A DNA stretch of 64,000 bases, taken from assembly GCF_043099315.1 (NCBI RefSeq), contig NZ_CP170746.1; one strand, written 5' to 3'. Under the pieces are notes generated by a model, which made no database searches, was not told the DNA's origin, and worked only from the letters and a program-made list of their open reading frames with translations. Within the stretch, counting starts at the first letter, position 1. The number at the start of each line of letters is the position of its first letter. The position numbers were made by a program, and so were the translations under genes. This DNA comes from Chlorogloeopsis fritschii (GTDB lineage Bacteria; Cyanobacteriota; Cyanobacteriia; Cyanobacteriales; Nostocaceae). Below are positions 26,418-33,590 of this stretch, piece by piece.

Positions 26418-26939
26418 TCATCTAAAGATGTCTTCAATATCGGGGCTAAAATGGAAATGTACTATTCTCCAATCCTTTTCAGTTTTCAGAGTAATAAACT
26501 CCATAAATACAGAACCTTTTTTATGTTGCATTTCTAGATAGATAGTTCGAGTATTTTGATTTCTTGGAATTGACTTGATGATTGAATAGCCTTTACAATC
26601 TCCATATTGTTTGCTGACTGCAACTAACATGGCAGTCATAATAGGACGCGATTGATTAAACAATCGAGTCTGTTCTTGTTTCTGTGCAAAATCTATAGGA
26701 ACCTCGTCGAGCAAAGCAAGTGTGCTATCTGCCCATTTATTAACAGCAGCCTCAACATCCCCCTGTTTGTAAAGCTCTAATCCTTTAGCAACAACATCTG
26801 GGATGTTTGCTTTTTCCTGTACTTGGGCTATGGCGCTCTCTAATTTATAGGAATTCGGAGGTTTCGCGTAAGTTACAAATATAGGATTGATGAGAACTAT
26901 AGCTACTGTTAAAGCCGTACCGATTAAAGTGGTTTTCAC
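26418..26939 (-). CDS. Exported protein of unknown function (173 aa)
   Basis: GTG start behind GGTGAAGGGGT. The N-terminal signal peptide (TLIGTALTVAIVLINPIFVTYA) has a likely cleavage site after TYA. The mature protein has a helical first half with a TPR-like stretch (GLELYKQGDVEAAVNKWADS) and a beta-rich second half (KGYSIIKSIPRNQNTRTIYL; GSVFMEFITLKTEKDWRIVH) ending in DIEDIFR. Its general shape recalls DUF4019-like/NTF2-like exported proteins, but I cannot place it securely. It appears monocistronic. Confidence 0.6.
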   Translation of the reverse strand: MKTTLIGTALTVAIVLINPIFVTYAKPPNSYKLESAIAQVQEKANIPDVVAKGLELYKQGDVEAAVNKWADSTLALLDEVPIDFAQKQEQTRLFNQSRPIMTAMLVAVSKQYGDCKGYSIIKSIPRNQNTRTIYLEMQHKKGSVFMEFITLKTEKDWRIVHFHFSPDIEDIFR

Positions 26940-27248
26940 ACCCCTTCACCCCCTTATTTTATGCCTCAAATCTTAGGGTTTCTCAGGGGGGCTATTGGCT
27001 TTGGAACATAGTCCCTCTACTTTGATTATAACTTTTTTTGTTACTTTATTTCGACCAAAATGCTATTTTATTTTGTCATCAAAACTGACTAAAGTTTTTT
27101 AATAAAAATACAAAACTAGTCTCAAATAATTTTTTGATTTTAAGTTAATATGAAAATATTAAGCAAGAAAACATTATAATTTTTCTAAACATAACTTAAA
27201 GTTTGATATTAAAAGCAAACTACAAGTTACTATTTTTCGGTACTTTAT
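26940..27248. other. AT-rich intergenic region, nothing recognised
   Basis: Lies between two genes on the minus strand. AT-rich, with no hairpin strong enough to call and no small frame with a ribosome binding site. Confidence 0.5.
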
Positions 27249-28184
27249 TTAGCATTCTTGCAATCGCATAGCAACATTCTTCAACAGAGTCATTGGGCCG
27301 TATTTTTTGAGCATCTGCATTTGTTCTTCGTTTTTAACAAACAAAGTACCAGCAAATCCTAAAGAATTCACTGGTATAGACTGGAAATATTCTTGCGATC
27401 GCCGTACAAGCAGCATCCATTTTCGTGTTATCAAAAGATTGTAAGCACCCGATTGTTTATTACCCTTACCTACTTCTAAACCTACCGCTTTGAGCAAGGA
27501 GCGATAGCACAAAAGTGTTGTCTCGGCGGCTGCGAATGGTGACTGTTTCCAGCAGGAATCTAATAAGGTGAAGGCGTGTAAAAAAGGAAGCCCAGGTATA
27601 GTTGCAATCGAGTTTTGAAATTGGGCAGATGTAAGTAAAGGTTCAATGGGAATCTGAGAGCCTGTTGGTACAAGTGGCAGTGGCACAATTTGCAAATGTT
27701 TGTGTCGTTGACTTGCACCAGCAATTTTTCCAGCATTGTAGAACGTTAAACCATCATACTCTGCCATACAAGCCCACATAGCTGTAAAATCTTGTAGATT
27801 GAGCCAGTTTTCTTGTTCCTCAAAAGCACGGGTAATCAGCAGCAGATGATAGTCAGCAACGTTATATTTGTTCAAAATACATACATGAGAATCAGAAATA
27901 TCTGCAACAAATAAATCCTCTTCATAGGGAAGAAAAGGATTAAAATCTTTGTTAGAGGAAGTACTTTGCTTTTGTTGTTTGAGCTTGGCTTCATCTTTGC
28001 GAGCAAGGTTAGACAAAATCCTCACTAGAAAGCGCACACCATCTTGCTCTACAAATTCAGACTCAGTTGGTATAGGAACGAGTGCACCAGTCGAGAGAGC
28101 ATATTTTGTTTGCTCTTTAACTTTTGTCCATAAAGTGCCAGGTTTGAGCAATATTTTCCCTTCTACCATTTTTTCTTGAGACAT
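27249..28184 (-). CDS. Ap4A phosphorylase / ATP adenylyltransferase
   Basis: 311 residues. The N-terminal part (LKPGTLWTKVKEQTKYALST; DFNPFLPYEEDLFV) and central NKYNVADYHLLLITRAFEEQ are typical, as is the HIT-superfamily catalytic motif SQRHKHLQIVPLPL. C-terminal YNLLITRKWMLLVRRS completes the usual length. The enzyme phosphorolyses diadenosine tetraphosphate to ATP and ADP (or works in the reverse direction), clearing a stress nucleotide, in the cytoplasm. It appears monocistronic. The start context is ordinary. Confidence 0.9.
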   Translation of the reverse strand: MSQEKMVEGKILLKPGTLWTKVKEQTKYALSTGALVPIPTESEFVEQDGVRFLVRILSNLARKDEAKLKQQKQSTSSNKDFNPFLPYEEDLFVADISDSHVCILNKYNVADYHLLLITRAFEEQENWLNLQDFTAMWACMAEYDGLTFYNAGKIAGASQRHKHLQIVPLPLVPTGSQIPIEPLLTSAQFQNSIATIPGLPFLHAFTLLDSCWKQSPFAAAETTLLCYRSLLKAVGLEVGKGNKQSGAYNLLITRKWMLLVRRSQEYFQSIPVNSLGFAGTLFVKNEEQMQMLKKYGPMTLLKNVAMRLQEC

Positions 28185-28760
28185 TGTGAAACTTTTGTTA
28201 ATAAAAAGTTATAAACAGAGCGTAACTGCCAGTTTAAATTTACTGCCCAAATCTTCGACTTAGTTGCTTAACTTATTTTAATTTATACAAATCTAGTATT
28301 ATCAATGTATGTTAACCACATAAAAAAATAGCAAGCCTTGACCAACTAATAATGTGACACAGCTAAAATTGTGTACCATAATTTGCAGTCAAGTCAGCTA
28401 AAACAGCGCTAGTACTGGTGTGGCAATAATAAATAAGTTGGGTTAAAGATATGAACCCAACCTAAACGAACCTGATAAAAATACTCTGTACACCTGCTGG
28501 CTTTGCCTGTATAGCCAAGGCAGAGCTCCCCGTTGAATCACCAGTTTTGAAAAATTTTACATTTTAAGTGTAGCTTAAGACTAAAAATTTTCTGACAATT
28601 TAATTTGGATTGTTATAGGTTTGGCGATCGCGCAGTATTTCCTCCGAAGAAGAGTGTTAAGCATACTTTCCCAGAAATACTAGGGATGAAAATAGCACCT
28701 TTTTTCTTGCCGTAGGAGGCTAACCTTTCAAGACAAATTTGATGGTATAAATGTTACCCA
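28185..28760. other. Intergenic region with hairpins and a repeat fragment
   Basis: No gene. Holds the Ap4A phosphorylase promoter (28185-28300). A hairpin GTTGGGTT/AACCCAAC is at 28437-28461. A stretch near 28500-28530 with GGCTTTGCCTGTATAGCC belongs to a GC-rich repeat family also hinted at near 45820. ACTGGTG (about 28414) and CACCAGT (about 28548) could be ends of a small repeat element but no target duplication is clear. Confidence 0.5.
28437..28461. repeat. Hairpin GTTGGGTT / AACCCAAC
   Basis: Perfect 8-bp stem with a 9-nt loop in the middle of a gene-free stretch. No T-run on either side within the expected distance, so it is listed as a hairpin repeat rather than a terminator. Confidence 0.5.
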
Positions 28761-29366
28761 TCACAGACTAGTGTTAGACAAAGGACGGTAGCTATAACCA
28801 GAAGAAGGATCTTTTTGAATATACTGCTTAATAGTATCAAGATCAATAAAACAATCAGCCACATCAATCAAGCTGTCGCTAGTCATCGCTCGCACACTGA
28901 CAACTTCTACCCTAGCTCCTTGGTAGCTGACTGCATTCACAGCATAAGCTAAATCTCCATCTCCACTCACCAAAACCGCAGTATCGTAGTGGGGAGACAA
29001 ATTCATCATATCTACAGCAATTTCTACATCCAGATTTGCTTTTTTTGAGCCATCTGGAAGCTGGGCTAAATCTTTGGTGACTACACGATAGCCATTTCTA
29101 CGCATCCAGAGGAGAAAACCCTGCTGTTTTTCGTTAGTCCGATCAAATCCTGTATAAAAGAAAGCTCGCAATAGCCTTGCACCCGCAGTGAGACAATAAA
29201 GTAGCTTGGCGTAATCAATTTCTATTCCAAGTTGTAAGGCTGAGTAAAATAAATTTGAACCATCAATAAAAATAGCAACTCGACCGCGATTTAAGTTATT
29301 GAAAATATTTGATTCTCCTGAAGTTTCTGGCATCTTAGGCTCTTCTATTTTGATACCAGTATCCAT
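28761..29366 (-). CDS. NYN-domain (LabA/DUF88-type) protein
   Basis: The frame can start at 29447, but ATG at 29366 follows AAGGAGAGCATCTT and is preferred (201 residues). The NYN/PIN-like nuclease fold shows RVAIFIDGSNLFYSALQLG with the first acidic residue, LDVEIAVDMMNL, and TAVLVSGDGDLAYAVNAVSY with the second acidic pair. Related LabA proteins influence circadian output in Synechococcus; other NYN proteins are RNases. The catalytic acidic residues appear present. The last ~15 residues are Ser/Tyr-rich. Appears monocistronic. Confidence 0.88.
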   Translation of the reverse strand: MDTGIKIEEPKMPETSGESNIFNNLNRGRVAIFIDGSNLFYSALQLGIEIDYAKLLYCLTAGARLLRAFFYTGFDRTNEKQQGFLLWMRRNGYRVVTKDLAQLPDGSKKANLDVEIAVDMMNLSPHYDTAVLVSGDGDLAYAVNAVSYQGARVEVVSVRAMTSDSLIDVADCFIDLDTIKQYIQKDPSSGYSYRPLSNTSL

Positions 29367-30490
29367 AAGATGCTCTCCTTGCCATTGTGGTCTTTCTTTC
29401 AAATACTTATATTGATTTGTGTGTTTGCTAAAAGTTGTAAAATTCATTGATACCTCTAGATTTTAAATGAGGAAAGTCTTTTAGGTCGCTAACCAATTAA
29501 ATCATCTGTGCTAATACCTAATTTTCATAGCAGACGTGATTGTGGAACTATGCAGAACTAAACATGGCTTCTTTGTCACTATTCATATAGGTTGTGGTTT
29601 GCTCAGGGCTTTTGGAAATTTCACTGTTGGCTTCTGAATCTGCCTAGAAGTATGCCCAATCTAAAAGCAGCGTACCAAGTGAGGAGAAACCAAGGAAAAG
29701 TGTCGGCATCTATTTGTATTGTACCTAGCCTACTAATCATCGCTGCATGAGATTATTTGACTTGCTTAATTTAATGGTTAACGAATGATAATCAACAAAA
29801 AGAAAATACTATGGATTGTAGTTAAATAGGCGACAACCTCTAAACATTATATTTTTACATCATTCAATTACTGAGATAATTTCCCTTTCAGCAATTCTCT
29901 ATACTGCCTAATTGTTCGTATTAGACTTTGAATGAGATCCAGATGTATTTTATTAAACCCTCTTTTAGCAAGGGCTTGTCCCTGTAAATGAAAAGAGCAA
30001 GTAATGATGTTGGAAAAGTCATTTAATTTACTAAATCTGTATTGGTATAAACTAAAGATTATACTGACTTAAATCAATATAATAATACTTTTAACTCAGT
30101 TAATTACCTATATTTATTACTACTATTTGCTACTATATTGTTATTTAATAGATACGTTACCTTAATAAAAATACAAATAAATTATAGGAGTGATAAGTAT
30201 TTTGAATTTAAATTACTTTTTTGAAATATAATTTTTACACACTAAATTAGTTAAAATTACCAGCTACCTAGTAGTGGTAAAAAGCATTCTAAACTATATG
30301 TAGTGCCGTGTCCAGTTGATGAAAATTTTCTAAAGAACTGGTTAACAGCAGTTTCCATCTCCATTTCTTGTTGTTCAAGGGTGTAGGGACGTAGGAAGAA
30401 TAGTTCTTCATCAAACCCTCACCCTTAAACCAGCCTTAAAGGGCAAACTCACTCGTATGTTCTAAATTACAGCAAAAGAAAATTTTTCAA
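29367..30490. other. Long AT-rich gene-free region upstream of the NYN gene
   Basis: About 1.1 kb. The right end is the 3' side of the rogue psbA gene. A weak inverted pair CCCTTAA/TTAAAGGG near 30422-30445 could end that transcript. I see no conserved protein, tRNA or repeat array in the rest. Confidence 0.5.
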
Positions 30491-31558
30491 CTAACAGGTT
30501 ATAGATGGACTGCTAGACAGAATAGGTGGAAAATGATGGGTGTTGAGACCATGCATTGCTTGTAAACCAAGATTAGCTCGGTTAAGTATATCGGCGTCTG
30601 TCGGAATTACTGTGCCTCGACTATCTAAGACAGAATGATTAAAGTTAAAGCCGTTAAGGTTAAATGCGATCGAGCAAACGCCACAGGTTGCAAACCAAAT
30701 ACCTATAGTTGGCAAAGCAGCTAGCAGGAAATAAAAAGCGCGATGATTTCGGCTAGCAAAAGGCGGAATTAAAAGGCGTCCTAAATAACCATAGTGTCCT
30801 GCCAAGTAGCTGTAAGTAGCTTGCTTTTGCCCAAATTTGTACCCGGTATTTATGGATTCGTTTTCGTCGGTGTTGCGGATGAGCGTTGAGGTAACCAATG
30901 AGCCGTGTAAAGCACTCAAGAGCGCGCCGCCAAAAACTCCAGCAACCCCCAGCATATGGAAGGGATGCATGAGGATATTATGATTTGCTTGAACAGCCAT
31001 CATGAAGTGAAATGTTCCCGTAATTCCTAAAGGCAGACCGTCAGAAAAGCTACCTTGACCAATAGGATAAACTAGCAATACAGCTGTTGCGGCGGCGGCT
31101 GGTGCAGAGAATGCAACAGCAATCCAAGGGCGCATACCAAGGCGATAGCTGAGTTCCCAAAGTCGCCCTAAGTAGCACCAAATACCAATTAAAAAATGCA
31201 GTACTATCAACTGATAGGGGCCACCATTATAAAGCCATTCATCAAGGGAAGCCGCTTCCCAAATTGGATAAAAGTGTAAACCGATCGCAGCCGAAGTTGG
31301 CACCACAGCAGCTGTAATCAAATTGTTGCCGTCGAGCAAAGAACCTTTAATTGGCTCTCGAATACCTTCCATATCTACGCCAGGGGCGGCAATAAAAGCG
31401 AGAATGAAACAGATACTAGCAGCCAGTAAAGTAGGAATCATCAGCACGCCAAACCAGCCGATATAAATCCGATTATTGGTACTGGTAATCCACGCGCAAA
31501 ATCGTTCCCATTGCTTGGTAAAATCAAATTCCTTTCCACGTTGAACGATGGTAGTCAT
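30491..31558 (-). CDS. psbA: Rogue photosystem II D1 protein (PsbA paralogue lacking Mn-cluster ligands)
   Basis: 355 residues; ATG after a strong GAGGAGG. Whole-length D1 with five helices: Tyr161 (VYPIGQG), Asp170 (SFSDG), His190, His198 (HPFH) and His215 (LHGSLV) are retained. In standard D1 numbering, however, Glu189 is Asn (QANHNILM), Glu333 is Gly (MHGLN), Asp342 is Ile and Ala344 is Ser (FPPILS). Gln130 is Leu (CYLGRL), and the iron ligand His272 aligns with Tyr (AFYFLL). One residue is inserted after His252. The Gln-Asp pair reported for chlorophyll f synthase is absent, so it is not ChlF. It probably replaces D1 to make a PSII that cannot oxidise water. Confidence 0.92.
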   Translation of the reverse strand: MTTIVQRGKEFDFTKQWERFCAWITSTNNRIYIGWFGVLMIPTLLAASICFILAFIAAPGVDMEGIREPIKGSLLDGNNLITAAVVPTSAAIGLHFYPIWEAASLDEWLYNGGPYQLIVLHFLIGIWCYLGRLWELSYRLGMRPWIAVAFSAPAAAATAVLLVYPIGQGSFSDGLPLGITGTFHFMMAVQANHNILMHPFHMLGVAGVFGGALLSALHGSLVTSTLIRNTDENESINTGYKFGQKQATYSYLAGHYGYLGRLLIPPFASRNHRAFYFLLAALPTIGIWFATCGVCSIAFNLNGFNFNHSVLDSRGTVIPTDADILNRANLGLQAMHGLNTHHFPPILSSSPSITC

Positions 31559-31825
31559 TGTCTATGCCTCCTCTGAAAAGAGAATATGTATTAATTGTTG
31601 AAATTTAGTTGAAAATAAACGCAACACGCAAAAAATCAATTAATTTTTTGTTCTTTGTTTGTAATTACAAAATCTGACAGTATTATTTGTACTTTTATTT
31701 TAGAAAATGTGTTCGCAATGCTTACAAAGGAGTCAAATAACTTTGCAATCCTTTGCGCTTTTTCATTCAAAAAAAGTTTTACAACTGTTTTTTCTTATTT
31801 AATTTAAATTAAGGAGCAGAATGTC
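31559..31825. other. Upstream region of the rogue psbA gene
   Basis: AT-rich 267-bp spacer between psbA and the nitroreductase gene, large enough for its own promoter. Contains the 14-bp palindrome at 31658-31671. Confidence 0.5.
31658..31671. promoter_or_regulatory. 14-bp perfect palindrome TTTGTAATTACAAA
   Basis: Lies about 100 bp upstream of the rogue psbA start codon. The 5-4-5 geometry (TTTGT-AATT-ACAAA) equals that of FNR/Anr-type sites, although the sequence differs from TTGAT-N4-ATCAA. AT-rich palindromes arise by chance, so this is a weak candidate. Confidence 0.35.
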
Positions 31826-32791
31826 TTAACCGAAGAATCTCTTTTCTCTAGCCCCTATTTTCAATTCAGAAGCGGCGTGTTGTGCACCTGGTGTATTGTG
31901 TTCTCTGTCAAAGCCCAGACGTAGGAGAATTTGCGGATAGCCTTGTTCATAAATCAAGTTGTTTAATTGAGTTCGCAGCGATGGTAATCTAACCACTTGA
32001 TTTAAAAATGATGCTGTTAACCCTACTGCTTGCCCTCGCAGTAGTATTCGCTCTAGAGCTTGCCCAGTGTTTAGCCAGTTGACTGGCAGATCGCTTTTTG
32101 TTCCCAGTACTGCAATTACAGGTGATTGAGTTACTAATTGACGGCTGATGTCAGGATAAAACCCTTGCGCCAACTCACAAGGAAAGTTTAAATCTGTCAT
32201 TTGCAAGTAATGACTACCGACAAGCCACTGCCTATCTAAGCTTTGTACTACTAATTCTGCGATCGCTTGACGGGCTGTATTACTCTTAACAACATATAAC
32301 CATGTCCTCTCTTGTTCTGCATCTACTTTCAGCCATGAGAGTAGTGATTGAGGAACATTCCAGTCTTGGAATTTTTTGTGATTTATGTGTCGATTGGGAA
32401 TGGCATCAAATAGCATTTGCTCGTCAGCACTTGCAAGTATAGGCTCGCTGATTTGAATCTGGGCTAATACATCTGGGCGACTTGGATCGGGAAAAGTTTT
32501 AATTTCGTCTTTATAGCCGAAGTGACGCAAAGCAAGCCGGAGGTTAAACAATGCCATTCCACAACTAATTATTAATTCTCGATGATGAGGGTCAACTGTA
32601 GGTAAAGCATGGCTTAGATTGGCATAAAGAAAAATAGCTTCATTTACAACTTGAAACAACCAAGGTTGGGTATTAGAACAAGAAGAAGCTAAGAGTGTGT
32701 AATTTAATATAAAATTGAGTTTCTCAACAGTTGTGCCTGTTTTGGGAAATTCAATTTCTCGAATTTTTTGAGTATCCCATATTGCAGACAT
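31826..32791 (-). CDS. Acg-family nitroreductase-like flavoprotein
   Basis: 321 residues, ATG after GAGG. The pattern is that of Acg/Rv3131-like proteins with two degenerate nitroreductase halves: LLASSCSNTQPWLFQVVNEA, VDPHHRELIISCGMALFNL, then AIPNRHINHKKFQDWNVP, and GTKSDLPVNWLNTGQALERI with the flavin-contacting loop, ending YPQILLRLGFDRE. In mycobacteria Acg belongs to the hypoxia (DosR) regulon and may store flavin rather than reduce nitro compounds. Between rogue psbA and a universal stress protein gene on the same strand. Confidence 0.8.
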   Translation of the reverse strand: MSAIWDTQKIREIEFPKTGTTVEKLNFILNYTLLASSCSNTQPWLFQVVNEAIFLYANLSHALPTVDPHHRELIISCGMALFNLRLALRHFGYKDEIKTFPDPSRPDVLAQIQISEPILASADEQMLFDAIPNRHINHKKFQDWNVPQSLLSWLKVDAEQERTWLYVVKSNTARQAIAELVVQSLDRQWLVGSHYLQMTDLNFPCELAQGFYPDISRQLVTQSPVIAVLGTKSDLPVNWLNTGQALERILLRGQAVGLTASFLNQVVRLPSLRTQLNNLIYEQGYPQILLRLGFDREHNTPGAQHAASELKIGAREKRFFG

Positions 32792-32825
32792 AGGGATTAC
32801 CTCTGATTAAACTTATTAACGGTTA

Positions 32826-32958
32826 GTGGTTTATCTAAATAGAATACCCTGCGGGAAGCCGTACCTACTTCTATCCGCTCCGCGTCTACCGCGTCCACAG
32901 AAGCCAGAAGCTAGAATATTCTGTATTCTGTATTCTTCTTCAATACTCCCCTGCTCCC
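32826..32958 (-). repeat. Composite GC-rich repeat, copy 2 (no nested insertion)
   Basis: Inverse complement of the repeat at 2377-2582 but about 80 bp shorter. It fills the gap between the nitroreductase and universal stress protein genes and reaches the stop codon of the latter (TAG on the minus strand at 32959-32961). Confidence 0.75.
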
Positions 32959-33450
32959 CTATTGTGCGGCAAGTGGGCCTTGTACTGTCAAAACTGAGCA
33001 AGGAGCGTGATGTAAAACATAATTACTGACACTGCCTAAGAACAACTCAGATAAGCCTCTACGACCTCGACGACCTACTATAATTAAGTCAGCTTGCCAA
33101 TTTCGAGCTAATTCACAAATTACTCGCCCTGGTTCACCAAAATTTTGGCTAAATTCAGTTGCTACACCTTTTGCGATCGCTTGTTCGTAAAATAATCTTA
33201 AAAACTCAATTCCTTCTTTTTTAAGTACTTCCCACTGACCCATATAGTAATTCATTGCTTCGGCTTGAAAAGTTGGGTAGAGGGTATTTGTTTGGAAAGC
33301 AATAGAACTTGGGGAACGCTCATCGAAAGGATCGAGAACGTGCAACAACATTAACTTTCCACCTATTTGTTGTGTCAAAGTTAAAGCTTCATCAAACACG
33401 TGCTGTCCAATAGCTGAATTGTCTATAGCAACTAAAATTTTTTGAAACAT
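32959..33450 (-). CDS. Universal stress protein (UspA family)
   Basis: 163 residues, single Usp domain. N-terminal FQKILVAIDNSAIGQHVFDE and C-terminal ADLIIVGRRGRRGLSELFLG followed by SVSNYVLHHAPCSVLTV, i.e. the G-x2-G-x9-G-S/V ATP-binding loop. ATP-binding Usp proteins are commonly induced by hypoxia and starvation. It lies in the same-strand row psbA - nitroreductase - usp - ppsA. A repeat element abuts its stop codon, and heptamer repeats fill the gap to ppsA. Confidence 0.92.
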   Translation of the reverse strand: MFQKILVAIDNSAIGQHVFDEALTLTQQIGGKLMLLHVLDPFDERSPSSIAFQTNTLYPTFQAEAMNYYMGQWEVLKKEGIEFLRLFYEQAIAKGVATEFSQNFGEPGRVICELARNWQADLIIVGRRGRRGLSELFLGSVSNYVLHHAPCSVLTVQGPLAAQ

Positions 33451-33461
33451 AGTATTAGTCC

Positions 33462-33590
33462 TTAGTTAGTAGTCATTTGTCCTTAGTCAATAGTTATTTG
33501 TCATTTGTTAGTAGTTAGTTGCTAATAGCTAATAGCTCATAGTTAATTATTTATTGCCATTAGCCATTAGCCATTAGCCATTAGCCATTA
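33462..33590. repeat. Heptamer short tandem repeats
   Basis: Begins as degenerate TAGTTAG/TCATTTG units and ends as five near-perfect CCATTAG copies (33557-33590) running into the 3' end of the PEP synthase gene. STRR-type sequence as in other Nostocales; copy number is likely variable between strains. Confidence 0.8.

Noticed and set aside
28414..28554. MITE with ACTGGTG/CACCAGT ends
   Set aside because: Ends are short and no target-site duplication is clear.
30491..31558. Chlorophyll f synthase (ChlF, super-rogue D1)
   Set aside because: The CYLGRL segment lacks the Gln-Asp pair reported for ChlF, and no far-red gene cluster surrounds it.
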